From assembly GCA_038235385.1 (NCBI GenBank), contig JBBSTY010000006.1, forward strand, positions 1 to 58,489: DNA of 58,489 nt. The letters are read 5' to 3'. The position numbers were made by a program, and so were the translations under genes. Below, one piece after another: positions 1 through 8,279 of this stretch. The stretch comes from JBBSTY01 sp038235385. GTDB lineage: Bacteria > Actinomycetota > Acidimicrobiia > Acidimicrobiales > Acidimicrobilacustridaceae. A model generated the notes under the pieces. It had not been told where the DNA came from, did not search any database, and was given only the letters and a program-made list of their open reading frames with translations. Every line of letters starts with the position of its first letter. Position 1 is the stretch's first letter.

Positions 1-1028
1 AGCGCCGACACCGGCGTGGGCCCGGCCATGGCGTCGGGCAGCCACGTGTGCAGCGGGAACTGGCCGGATTTCGAGGTCACACCGGCGAAGAGGCAGAGGG
101 CGCCGACCACGAGCAGCCCGGTGCTGGCCCCCGGCGAGAGGGCGTACTCGTTGATCCAGGCGATGTCGAAGCTCTTGGCCCCGGCCGCGAAGAAGGTGAT
201 GATCACGCCGAGCAGGAGGCCGACATCGCCGACGCGGGTGGTCATGAACGCCTTGAGGGCGGCGTCGCTGTTGGCGCGCTCCTCCCACCAGTGACCGATG
301 AGGGCGAACGAACAGAGCCCGACGAGCTCCCAACCCACCAACATCTGCAACGTGTTGGTGCCGAGGACGTAGAACAGCATCGCCGCGGTGAACAGGCTCA
401 AGAACGCGTAGTAGTGCGTGAACCGGCGGTCGTCGTGCACGTACGCCTTGGAGTAGAAGTGCACGAGCATCGAGATCAACGTGACGGTGAACAGCATCAT
501 GGCGGACAGGCCGTCGAGGAGGGTGCCCCCGCCGAACTCGCGCTCGCCGCTCTGGAACCACGTGAAGGTGGTGCACACGGGCGGAACGGTCTCGTGCTCG
601 GCGGCCTCGCCGCCTTCGGACAGTGCCGCGGACGTCGGGATCGCCGCCGCTGCGCTCTCGCCCGGCGCCATGCCGGCGGCCGGCTGACCGTGCTCGTCGC
701 CGGCGCCCGCCGGTTCGGTGGCGTCGTGGCTCTCGGTGTCCGACGCGTGGCCTTCGGCGGTGGCCAGACCCGGCGTCGCTCCGCACTCGGCCTCCTGGGC
801 GGCAAGCTCGCCACCGGTCGGAGGGTGGTTGACGCGGGCGATCCACTGGCCGGCGACGACGAGCGACAGCAGGAAGCAGAGGGAGACGGCGAGGACCCCG
901 ATCCCCGAGGTGACCCGCTCGGAGAACCGCTTGCCGAAGAACAAGATGATCACGAACGACCCCGTCATGATGGCGGGGAAGAGCCAGACCTTGTCCAAGA
1001 CGTACGGGATGGTGACGGCGTAGTTCAT
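1..1028 (-). CDS. nuoL: NADH-quinone oxidoreductase subunit L, second complex I set (partial, 3' end outside window)
   Basis: Antiporter-like proton-pumping membrane subunit of complex I. The visible 342 residues begin at an ATG and include the first transmembrane helices, the FYSKAYVHDD region, the GWELVGLCSFALIGHWW helix and the LPDAMAGPTPVSA segment typical of NuoL. The C-terminal half lies beyond position 1. Between the second helix and the VCTTF..F segment there is an insertion of about 85 residues (roughly residues 64-150), rich in Ala, Glu, Asp and His, predicted outside the membrane. The full-length NuoL of the other set (9916-11931) lacks it. The gene is the last visible member of the NuoEFG-less set and starts 11 bases after nuoK. 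Confidence 0.93.
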   Translation of the reverse strand, partial: MNYAVTIPYVLDKVWLFPAIMTGSFVIILFFGKRFSERVTSGIGVLAVSLCFLLSLVVAGQWIARVNHPPTGGELAAQEAECGATPGLATAEGHASDTESHDATEPAGAGDEHGQPAAGMAPGESAAAAIPTSAALSEGGEAAEHETVPPVCTTFTWFQSGEREFGGGTLLDGLSAMMLFTVTLISMLVHFYSKAYVHDDRRFTHYYAFLSLFTAAMLFYVLGTNTLQMLVGWELVGLCSFALIGHWWEERANSDAALKAFMTTRVGDVGLLLGVIITFFAAGAKSFDIAWINEYALSPGASTGLLVVGALCLFAGVTSKSGQFPLHTWLPDAMAGPTPVSA

Positions 1029-1039
1029 GGGGCGCTCGA

Positions 1040-1375
1040 TCAGCCCTTCATCAGGTCGAGTTCGTCGATGTCGATGCTGCGGCGGTTCCGGAACAGCACC
1101 AGGATCAAGGCCAACCCGACGCCCACCTCGGCGGCGGCGACGGCGATGACGAACAGCGCGAAGACCGGTCCGATGGTGGCGGCGCAGGGCTCACCGGGCA
1201 CGCAGGTCGACATGGTCCCCCACCGGGCGCCGAACGCCACGAGGTTGATGTTCACCGCGTTGAGGATGAGCTCGATCGACATGAGCACCATCACGCCGTT
1301 CTTGCGAACGAGCACGCCGTAGACCCCGATGCAGAACAGGATGGCGGCGAGGAAGAGGAACTGGTTGATCAGCAT
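1040..1375 (-). CDS. nuoK: NADH-quinone oxidoreductase subunit K, second set
   Basis: Small three-helix membrane subunit of complex I, 111 residues, close to the usual 100-110. It has the conserved KNGVMVLMSIELILNAVNIN helix with the membrane Glu residues and the VAAAEVGVGLALILVLFRNR end. The ATG at 1375 overlaps the nuoJ stop (TGATG), so translation is probably coupled. An 8-10 residue loop containing two Cys (STCVPGEPC) before the last helix is not present in the first-set NuoK. Confidence 0.95.
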   Translation of the reverse strand: MLINQFLFLAAILFCIGVYGVLVRKNGVMVLMSIELILNAVNINLVAFGARWGTMSTCVPGEPCAATIGPVFALFVIAVAAAEVGVGLALILVLFRNRRSIDIDELDLMKG

Positions 1376-1896
1376 CAGTCGCGCCTCGCGAGGACGATGG
1401 CACCGATGAGGGCCGCGAGCAGGAGCACCGACACCGCTTCGAAGGGCAGGAGGTAGGTGCTGAAGATGGAATCGGAGATCTGCTCGGTGGTCTGGCCGAG
1501 ATCGGCGGTGGTGTGACCGACGAGGCTGAACGACTCTCCTCGGAAGGCGTCCCAGAGGACGTACCCCATCACGAGGGCGAGGCAGAACGACACGGCCGCG
1601 CCGACGGCCTTCTGGTTGTTGTCGAGGTCGTCGGAGCTCCCCAGCTCGGCTCGGGTGAGCATGATGCCGAAGAGCAGGAGCACCACGATGGCCCCGATGT
1701 AGACGAGCACCTGCGTGACGCCCATGAACTCCGACGCCAACAAGATGAACTGGGCGGCAGCACCGGCGAGGACGCACACCAGCCACAACGCCGCGTGCAC
1801 GACGTTCTTGGTGGTGACCACGCGGATCGCGGCGCCGATCATGATGGCGGCGATGGCGTAGAACGCGATGTTGACGGGAAGCATGTCGGCGGTCAT
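1375..1896 (-). CDS. nuoJ: NADH-quinone oxidoreductase subunit J, second set
   Basis: Membrane subunit of complex I, 173 residues with five predicted helices. It shows the family pattern KNVVHAALWLVCVLAGAA followed by VLVYIGAIVVLLLFGIML, which contains the pi-bulge helix region. The start ATG at 1896 overlaps the nuoI stop by four bases (ATGA). A second ATG four codons later is possible. Shorter than the first-set NuoJ (220 residues), which has a longer loop before the last helix and a longer C-terminus. Confidence 0.93.
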   Translation of the reverse strand: MTADMLPVNIAFYAIAAIMIGAAIRVVTTKNVVHAALWLVCVLAGAAAQFILLASEFMGVTQVLVYIGAIVVLLLFGIMLTRAELGSSDDLDNNQKAVGAAVSFCLALVMGYVLWDAFRGESFSLVGHTTADLGQTTEQISDSIFSTYLLPFEAVSVLLLAALIGAIVLARRD

Positions 1897-2420
1897 GGAC
1901 GGGGTGGCACCTTCTTGACCTTGGCCTCGGAGCCCGCCTCGTAGGGCTCGAAGTCCGGGACCGTCTCCATCCATTCGCCGAGACGGGTCTTGTCGTGGAG
2001 CAGATCGGCGATCTTGACCTCGGAGAACTCGAACTCGGGGCTCCAGAACAGCGCATCGAACGGGCACACCTCGACGCAGATCCCGCAGAACATGCACAGC
2101 GAGTAGTCGATCGAGAAGCGGTCGAGCGCGTTCTTCTGACGGGGCTTGCCACCCTCACGGCGAGGCGGCGCGAGGTACTTGTGGCCTTCGATGTAGATGC
2201 ACCAGTCGGGACACTCGCGGGCGCACAGCATGCACGCCGTGCAGTTCTCCTCGTGGAGGGCGATGACACCGCGAGCGCGGGTGACCGGTTCCTCCTTCTC
2301 GTGCGGGTACTGGACGGTGACCGGCCCGCCACCCATGGAGTCGGGTTTGAGGGTCTTCACCATCTCGCCGAACGTGACACCAAGGCCCTTGATGAGCCCC
2401 TTGCCGGGGAAATCGGCCAT
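1893..2420 (-). CDS. nuoI: NADH-quinone oxidoreductase subunit I (2x[4Fe-4S]), second set
   Basis: Peripheral-arm ferredoxin-like subunit carrying clusters N6a and N6b, 175 residues. Two CxxCxxCxxxCP motifs are visible: CTACMLCARECP and CMFCGICVEVCP. They bind the clusters that pass electrons to NuoB. The N-terminal amphipathic region (GLIKGLGVTFGEMVKTL) is the usual membrane-surface anchor. It is present in full, so the peripheral arm of this set keeps its quinone-module wiring even though NuoE, NuoF and NuoG are not encoded here. Confidence 0.96.
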   Translation of the reverse strand: MADFPGKGLIKGLGVTFGEMVKTLKPDSMGGGPVTVQYPHEKEEPVTRARGVIALHEENCTACMLCARECPDWCIYIEGHKYLAPPRREGGKPRQKNALDRFSIDYSLCMFCGICVEVCPFDALFWSPEFEFSEVKIADLLHDKTRLGEWMETVPDFEPYEAGSEAKVKKVPPRP

Positions 2421-2457
2421 CAGCTCTCCACCTCCTGAGCAGCACGCATCGGGGCCA

Positions 2458-3522
2458 TCACTGCCACACCACCACGGCGACCGAGGTGACGGTGATCCAC
2501 ACCAGCGAGATGGGGATCAGCCACTTCCAAGCCAGCTTCTGCAACTGGTCCTCACGGAACCGCGGATAGGTGAAGCGCACCCAGAAGATGATGAACGAGA
2601 CGATCATCACCTTGGTGAACAAGATGATCGGACCGAGGAGGTACCACCAGCCGCTCTGGAGGTCGTCGGCCAACCCCGGGATCGGCAGGTACCAGCCACC
2701 GAGGAAGAGGGTGGACACGATGGCGGCGAAGCCGAACGCGGTCGCGAACTCGGCGAGGAAGAACACGAGGAAGCGGAACCCGGAGTACTCGACCTGGTAC
2801 CCCGAGACGATCTCGGATTCGGCGATCGGCATGTCGAACGGCGCCTGGGTGAGCTCGGCCTGCACCGCGGACATGAACACGATGAAGAGCGGGAGCTGGA
2901 CGACGATGAACGGCAGCGCGGGTCCCCAGTCGCCGAAGGCGAAGAAGCCGGCCTGCGCGTGCACGATGTCCTGGAGGTTGAGCGAACCGGCGAGGACGAC
3001 CACGCCGACCGCGGCGAGCACCATCGGCAGCTCGTAGGCGATCAGCTGGCCCGCGGCGCGGATGCCACCGATCAGGGCGTACTTGTTGGACGAGGCCCAA
3101 CCGGCCATGAGCACGCCGATGACCGACACCGAGCTCACGGCGAGGATGAAGTAGATGCCCGTCGGGACGTTCGCGGCGATCGCCGGATCCGGGCCGGCCG
3201 GGATGGCGGCGTAGAGCACGAACGTGCTCGCCAGGATGATGAACGGCGCCGCCTTGAAGACGATCTTGTCAGCGCCCTGCGGGATGAGGTCTTCCTTCTG
3301 CAGCCACTTGCCCACCTCGGCGACGAGCTGCAGCAGGCCCTTCGGACCGGCTTCGTAGGGACCGAGGCGACTCTGCATCCACGCCATGACCTTGAACAGG
3401 AAGACGATGGCGAGGATCAGCGCGCCCGTGGGCACGAGGATCCCGATGATCAGGACGCGCACCAGGGTCGACTGCCAGTACGCAGGCGTCAACTCGCCCA
3501 GGAGGGTGGCCACCGTACTCAC
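2458..3522 (-). CDS. nuoH: NADH-quinone oxidoreductase subunit H, second set
   Basis: Membrane subunit that forms the quinone-access channel with NuoB and NuoD, 354 residues, about eight helices. Recognisable family segments are MAWMQSRLGPYEAGPKGLLQ, AELTQAPFDMPIAESEIVSGYQVEYSG and FVRFTYPRFREDQLQKLAWK-type C-terminal sequence. The GTG start overlaps the nuoD stop (GTGA). It follows nuoD directly, exactly where nuoE-nuoF-nuoG would sit in a 14-gene operon. A 37-base gap separates it from nuoI. Confidence 0.95.
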   Translation of the reverse strand: MSTVATLLGELTPAYWQSTLVRVLIIGILVPTGALILAIVFLFKVMAWMQSRLGPYEAGPKGLLQLVAEVGKWLQKEDLIPQGADKIVFKAAPFIILASTFVLYAAIPAGPDPAIAANVPTGIYFILAVSSVSVIGVLMAGWASSNKYALIGGIRAAGQLIAYELPMVLAAVGVVVLAGSLNLQDIVHAQAGFFAFGDWGPALPFIVVQLPLFIVFMSAVQAELTQAPFDMPIAESEIVSGYQVEYSGFRFLVFFLAEFATAFGFAAIVSTLFLGGWYLPIPGLADDLQSGWWYLLGPIILFTKVMIVSFIIFWVRFTYPRFREDQLQKLAWKWLIPISLVWITVTSVAVVVWQ

Positions 3523-4697
3523 TTGTCGATGTCCCCGAGGATGAAGTACAGGCTGGCGAGGATGGTGATGACGTCGGGGACGTACACGCCTCGGGCGACC
3601 CAGGGCACGACGGAGATGTTGTTGAACGACGGCGTACGGATCTTCAACCGGAACGGGTTGAGGTCACCCTTGGACACGACGTAGTACCCCATCACGCCCA
3701 ACGGGTTCTCCGTCTCGACGTAGGACTCGCCCTCGGGCACCTTGATGATCCGGGGCACCTTGGCCATGATCGGGCCGGCCGGGACGGTGTCGAGCAGCTG
3801 CTCGCAGATGCGAACCGACTCGCGCACCTCCTGCAGGCGCACCCAGCAGCGGGCGAAGCAGTCGCCGTCGGGATGGGTGATGACCTTCCAATCGACCTTG
3901 TCGTAGACGAGCCCGGGAGCGCAGTTGTCGCGTCGGGTGTCCCAGTCGACGCCGCTCGCGCGGAGGTTGGCTCCGGAGAGTCCGTAGGAGAGACCGATGT
4001 CGGCGGGAATCACGCCGACGCCGCGGGAGCGCAGCTGGAAGATCTCGTTGGCGATGAGGAGGTCCTCGATCTCGTCGCAGAAGTCGGCGACCTTCTTCAT
4101 GGCGACCTTGGTCTCGGCGATCCACCCCTTCGGGAGGTCGTCCTTGAGTCCGCCGATGCGATCGAAGTTGGGGTGGAAGCGCCCACCGGTGACTGCCTCG
4201 ATCTGGTTGAGCACGAACTCGCGATCGCGGAAGCCGTAGAACACGGCGGTGACGCCGCCCATCTGGGCGCCGAGGTCGCCGAGGAAGAGCACGATGTTCG
4301 CCAGGCGGCTCATCTCGAACAGGATCGTGCGGATGTGCTGGGCCCGAGGGGGCGCCTCGACGTCCATGAGCTTCTCGGCGGCGAGGATGAAGGGCACCTC
4401 GTTCGCGAAGCTCCCGACCCAGTCCAGCCGGTTCACCAGCGTGGTGACCTGCGGGTAGGTCCGCACCTCGGACAGCTTCTCGTAGCCGCGGTGCATGTAG
4501 CCGGGGACCGGCTCGCACGACGTCACCTGCTCGCCGTCGAGCTTGGCGACGATGCGCAGGGTGCCGTGGGTGGCGGGGTGCTGCGGGCCGATGTTGAGGG
4601 TCATGCCCTCGGACTCGAACTCGAGGTTCACGCGGGCGTCCGCGGCCTTCGCCGCGACGTAGGCCCGTTGCTGGCTGTCGGGCACGATGGCGGTCAC
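3519..4697 (-). CDS. nuoD: NADH-quinone oxidoreductase subunit D, second set (Tyr-to-Trp in the quinone pocket)
   Basis: 49-kDa-type subunit of the quinone module, 392 residues, starting at a GTG that overlaps the nuoC stop. The quinone-binding His is present in GPQHPATHG (His44). The position 49 residues later, which is Tyr in the first-set NuoD (Tyr133, 49 after His84) and Tyr87 in Thermus Nqo4, is Trp93 here (codon at 4419-4421, in RLDWVGSF). Length and the rest of the fold look normal, so this is an intact but divergent protein rather than a decaying copy. No hydrogenase-type Ni ligands are seen. Confidence 0.95.
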   Translation of the reverse strand: MTAIVPDSQQRAYVAAKAADARVNLEFESEGMTLNIGPQHPATHGTLRIVAKLDGEQVTSCEPVPGYMHRGYEKLSEVRTYPQVTTLVNRLDWVGSFANEVPFILAAEKLMDVEAPPRAQHIRTILFEMSRLANIVLFLGDLGAQMGGVTAVFYGFRDREFVLNQIEAVTGGRFHPNFDRIGGLKDDLPKGWIAETKVAMKKVADFCDEIEDLLIANEIFQLRSRGVGVIPADIGLSYGLSGANLRASGVDWDTRRDNCAPGLVYDKVDWKVITHPDGDCFARCWVRLQEVRESVRICEQLLDTVPAGPIMAKVPRIIKVPEGESYVETENPLGVMGYYVVSKGDLNPFRLKIRTPSFNNISVVPWVARGVYVPDVITILASLYFILGDIDK

Positions 4698-5380
4698 TCG
4701 CCCTCACCTTCGGGTTCGTCGCTTCCCGGCATGGGTTCGACATCCACGATTCCCGGCCACGGCTTCACCCGACGCGACAGCAGCGGGAAGTCCTTGCGCA
4801 GGGGGTACCCCTCGAACGCGCCGGGGAGGTAGAGCTTCACGGGGTACGGGTGGCCCGAGAACGTGAACCCGAACATCTCGGCCGCTTCCCGTTCGTGCCA
4901 GCTGGCACCGAGGAAGGTGGGCGTGAGGGTGCGCACGGACAGGTCGTCGTCGGGGAGGTCGGTCTTGAAGGTGACGCCGGTGAACGCCGTGGTGGAGTTG
5001 AGCCGGGAGAACACCTGGAAGCGGGTGTCGCCGCCGGCGTAGCCGGTGGCCATCGCCGGGAGCGGCTTGGGCTCGATCCCGTGGACGACGATGTCCTCCT
5101 GGCTGTCCATGTCGCGGCCGAAGGGCGACGGGAGCCAATCGATGCCCGAGAGGAAGCTGAAGTAGGTGAAGCCCAGGCGACGGCTGGCGAAGTCGTGGAC
5201 GTCGGGCCAGACGTCGCGGGTCACCCGGATCCACAGATCGTCGCCGGGGCGGATGTGCGATCCGACCACGGCGTCGCCGAAGACGTCGGTGAACTGGGCG
5301 AGGGTCTCCTCGCGACCGGCGTCGCGGGGTGCCTCCTCGGCGGGTGCATCGGAGTCGGTGACGGTCTCAGGCGACGACAA
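4694..5380 (-). CDS. nuoC: NADH-quinone oxidoreductase subunit C, second set
   Basis: 30-kDa-type peripheral subunit, 228 residues. It has the family region ending in WHEREAAEMFGFTFSGHP and LRKDFPL. The N-terminus carries an acidic, low-complexity extension of about 30 residues. The frame opens with TTG at 5380, inside the end of nuoB (14-base overlap); no ATG or GTG lies close by, so TTG is my start choice. Stop overlaps the nuoD start. Confidence 0.92.
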   Translation of the reverse strand: MSSPETVTDSDAPAEEAPRDAGREETLAQFTDVFGDAVVGSHIRPGDDLWIRVTRDVWPDVHDFASRRLGFTYFSFLSGIDWLPSPFGRDMDSQEDIVVHGIEPKPLPAMATGYAGGDTRFQVFSRLNSTTAFTGVTFKTDLPDDDLSVRTLTPTFLGASWHEREAAEMFGFTFSGHPYPVKLYLPGAFEGYPLRKDFPLLSRRVKPWPGIVDVEPMPGSDEPEGEGE

Positions 5381-5867
5381 TGGGATCCCCCTTCCAGCGG
5401 TTCACGGGATCTTCGTGGAGGATGCGCTCCTGGAGCAGGACGATGCCTTCGAGCAGCGCCTCGGGGCGAGGTGGGCAACCGGGGATGTACACGTCGACCG
5501 GGATGATCTGGTCGACCCCCTTGGTGACCGAGTAGGAGTCCCAGTAGGGGCCGCCGCAGTTGGCGCAGCTGCCCATGCTGATGACGTACTTGGGATCGGG
5601 CATCTGCTCGTAGAGCCGACGCAGCGCGGGGGCCATCTTGTCGGTGAGCGTGCCCGAGACGATGACGAGGTCGGCCTGGCGGGGGCTGGCCGGGAAGGGG
5701 ATGACGCCGAGGCGCATGATGTCGTAGCGGGGCGACACGAACGCGGCACCCATCTCGATCGCGCAGCACGCCAGACCCCACTGGTAGCACCACAGCGAGT
5801 ACTTGCGCGCGGTGTTCAACAGGGTGGTGAGCGGTTGGGGCATCTTGCCCGAATCGACGAGGCCCAT
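5367..5867 (-). CDS. nuoB: NADH-quinone oxidoreductase subunit B, second set
   Basis: Quinone-module subunit that binds cluster N2, 166 residues. The four ligand Cys are visible: the tandem pair in WGLACCAIEM, one in GSCANCGG and one in PGCPPRPEA. The ATG at 5867 lies 34 bases after the nuoA stop. It is more compact than the first-set NuoB, which has a longer C-terminal tail. Confidence 0.96.
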   Translation of the reverse strand: MGLVDSGKMPQPLTTLLNTARKYSLWCYQWGLACCAIEMGAAFVSPRYDIMRLGVIPFPASPRQADLVIVSGTLTDKMAPALRRLYEQMPDPKYVISMGSCANCGGPYWDSYSVTKGVDQIIPVDVYIPGCPPRPEALLEGIVLLQERILHEDPVNRWKGDPIVVA

Positions 5868-5901
5868 CAGCGGTCCCTTCCGGGGAGGCGAGCACCCAGG
5901 G

Positions 5902-6333
5902 TCATACCCACCGGAGCACCTTCTTGCGGATGGCGTAGGCGAGTCCGAGCAGCAGGATGCCGATGAACAGCAGCATCTCGATCAGCCCGAAGGTGCCGTA
6001 CTCCTCCATGCGGGTGGCCCACGGGAAGATGAACACGGCTTCGACGTCGAAGATGACGAACAGCAGGGCGAAGATGTAGTAGCGCACCTCGGTCTGGGCC
6101 CATCCCGTCTCGACCGGATCCACACCGCTCTCGTACGAGATCAGCTTCTGGCTCTGGTAGCGGCCCTCGCGAGGGCCCGGACGGAGGATCATGGCGACGC
6201 CCAGCAGAGCGGCCACGAGACCGACCGCGACGGCCGCCAGAATGCCCACGGTGAGATACGTGCGGACGAAGTCCGAGTAACAGCCCTGGGCCCCTGCACA
6301 CGAGGAAACGGTGTCTGAAACCTGTGCAAACAT
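5902..6333 (-). CDS. nuoA: NADH-quinone oxidoreductase subunit A, second set
   Basis: Three-helix membrane subunit, 143 residues. Family segments SYESGVDPVETGWAQTEVRYYIFALLFVIFDVE and the following FPWA are clear. A 25-residue N-terminal extension with two Cys precedes the first helix. It is the first gene of the second set. The 71-base gap to nuoN contains a dyad resembling a Rex operator, so this set may have its own promoter instead of depending only on the upstream 14-gene operon. Confidence 0.94.
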   Translation of the reverse strand: MFAQVSDTVSSCAGAQGCYSDFVRTYLTVGILAAVAVGLVAALLGVAMILRPGPREGRYQSQKLISYESGVDPVETGWAQTEVRYYIFALLFVIFDVEAVFIFPWATRMEEYGTFGLIEMLLFIGILLLGLAYAIRKKVLRWV

Positions 6334-6346
6334 CGATCGCGGAGCC

Positions 6347-6364
6347 TAGTGAACGGGAGCACAA
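6347..6364 (-). promoter_or_regulatory. Candidate Rex operator before the second nuo set
   Basis: Read on the minus strand, the 18-mer is TTGTGCTCCCGTTCACTA. It matches 11 of the 14 specified positions of the Rex consensus TTGTGAA-N4-TTCACAA and lies 14-31 bases upstream of the nuoA ATG. Rex is encoded in this window (54437-55180), and in Streptomyces it is known to control nuo genes. It is the weakest of the three sites found. Confidence 0.45.
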
Positions 6365-6404
6365 ACCACGAAATCCACCCCGGGCCGGAAGCCCGCGGCC
6401 GTGG

Positions 6405-8279
6405 TCAGGACCCGGGGGTCGAACCCGGCCCCGAACCGGCGGCACCGGTCGGGGCACCACCGGGCGTGGGCTGGAGCTGGCCGGCGCCGGCACCCGGGTC
6501 GGCCACGGTGGCCGGTTCGTCGAGTTGGACGAGCGCCGGGGTGGACTGGGTGGCGAAGTCGGTGACCGGACCCGGGAAGACCCCGGCGCCCACCGTGACG
6601 GCCAGACATGCGGCCAGCGCGACCGTGGCGGCGAACGGGACGTGCACCTTGTCGACCCGGTCGGCCGGCGAGATGGCGCCGTCCTCGGCGTTGCCGCTCA
6701 TGTACATCATCGTGATGATGCGCAGGTACAGGTACGCGGCCAACACCGATGACACCATGGCGATGATCGCGAGCCACAGCGAGTCGGCCGCGATCGACGC
6801 GATGATCGTGTACAGCTTGGCGACGAACCCCGACGTGAACGGCACGCCGGCCTGCGCGAACAACAAGATGGCGAACGTGATCGCCAGGACGGGGTTGGCC
6901 TGGGCCAGGCCCCGGTAGTCGGCGAGATCGGTTCGCCCGTCCCCGCGGCGGGCGACGAGGGTGACGATGGCGAACGAACCCGCGACCATGAAGGTGTACG
7001 CGATGAGGTAGAAGACGATCGCGGTGACGCCTTCGGGCGACGACGCCGCCAGGGCCATCAGGATGAAGCCGGCGTGGTTGATCGACGAGTACGCGAGCGT
7101 GCGCTTCACGTTGCTCTGCACGACCGCGAGGATCGACCCGACGATCATCGACAACGCCGCGATCACCGCCACGGCGGGGCGCCAGTCGTTCACGTAGGTG
7201 CCGAACGTCAAGACGAAGACCCGGACCAGTGCGGCGAAGCCGGCTGCCTTGATCCCCGACGCCATGTACACCACGACCGGGGTCGGGGAGCCGTCGTACA
7301 CATCGGGGCTCCAGAAGTGGAACGGCACGGCAGCCACCTTGAAACCGAGGCCGATGAGGAGCAGGGCGAGACCCAGGAGCAGGAGGGGGCTGTTGAGCGT
7401 GACGTCGGAGAGGCCCCCCACCGGCGAGGCGATCGGGGCGAACACCTGGGTGGCCAGCAGGTCCTTGATGGTGACGAGGTTGGTGGTGCCGGTGGCGCCG
7501 TAGATCATGGCGATGCCGTACAGGAAGAACGCCGACGAGAACGCGCCCATCACGAAGTACTTCATGCCGGCCTCTTGTGACCGGGCCCGCTTGAGGTGGA
7601 TGGCGGCGAGCACGTACACGGCGATCGACAGGGTCTCGAGGCCGAGGAACAACACGATGAGGTCGTTGGCCATGGCCATCACCACGCCGCCGGCGGCCGA
7701 CAGGAGCAGCAGGACGTAGAACTCGGGCCCGTCGAGCCCTTCGCGGCGCAGGTAGTTCGATGCGAGGAGCGCGGTGATGATCACCGAGGCACCGATCAGC
7801 AGCGTGAGCGTGAGGCTGAACCCGTCGACCCCGACGGTGCCGCACCCCGACCCGACGGTGGTGCAGGTCGTGCCCATCGTGGAGAAGGGTCCGACGGTTC
7901 CCGTGTCGAGGTCCCACCAGAAGATGTGGTCCCAGCCCTGCACCCTCGCCCAGAGGGGCACCACCGCGAGCATGGCGAGCGAGGCCACGGCGATGGTCCA
8001 TCCGGCGTAGAACCCGCCGGTCAGCTTGCGCTTGTGCAGCAGCGCCGTGATCGTGAGCAACAGGACGGCTCCGACGCCGAGGATGACGAGCGGCAGCAGC
8101 GCGCGCCATGCGACATCAGGGGTGGCGATGAGACCGGACGCGTCGGCGGCGCTGGTGGGGGTCGCGCCGGTGGTCAGCCCGCCACCGGCGGAGGTGGGAC
8201 TGATCCCCTCGGGCACCTGGGCGAAGGCGACGGTCGAGGCGAACTGCACGAGTGGCATGAGCACGGCGGCGAGCATCAC
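6405..8279 (-). CDS. nuoN: NADH-quinone oxidoreductase subunit N
   Basis: Antiporter-like membrane subunit, last gene of the 14-gene complex I operon, 624 residues, longer than the usual 480-520. The extra length comes from an N-terminal stretch of about 60 residues (a hydrophobic segment, then a Thr/Ser/Ala-rich linker) and a Pro/Gly/Ala-rich C-terminal tail. The core has typical NuoN signatures: the Lys-containing helix with AAVPFHFWSPDVYDGSPTP, then NVKRTLAYSSINHAG and AGVPFTSGFVAK. Its start overlaps the nuoM stop by four bases. Confidence 0.95.
   Translation of the reverse strand: MMLAAVLMPLVQFASTVAFAQVPEGISPTSAGGGLTTGATPTSAADASGLIATPDVAWRALLPLVILGVGAVLLLTITALLHKRKLTGGFYAGWTIAVASLAMLAVVPLWARVQGWDHIFWWDLDTGTVGPFSTMGTTCTTVGSGCGTVGVDGFSLTLTLLIGASVIITALLASNYLRREGLDGPEFYVLLLLSAAGGVVMAMANDLIVLFLGLETLSIAVYVLAAIHLKRARSQEAGMKYFVMGAFSSAFFLYGIAMIYGATGTTNLVTIKDLLATQVFAPIASPVGGLSDVTLNSPLLLLGLALLLIGLGFKVAAVPFHFWSPDVYDGSPTPVVVYMASGIKAAGFAALVRVFVLTFGTYVNDWRPAVAVIAALSMIVGSILAVVQSNVKRTLAYSSINHAGFILMALAASSPEGVTAIVFYLIAYTFMVAGSFAIVTLVARRGDGRTDLADYRGLAQANPVLAITFAILLFAQAGVPFTSGFVAKLYTIIASIAADSLWLAIIAMVSSVLAAYLYLRIITMMYMSGNAEDGAISPADRVDKVHVPFAATVALAACLAVTVGAGVFPGPVTDFATQSTPALVQLDEPATVADPGAGAGQLQPTPGGAPTGAAGSGPGSTPGS

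Noticed and set aside
1..6333. Second nuo set as a degenerate duplicate
   Set aside because: All genes are full length with intact cluster ligands, start-stop overlaps and a candidate operator, so they are most likely functional.
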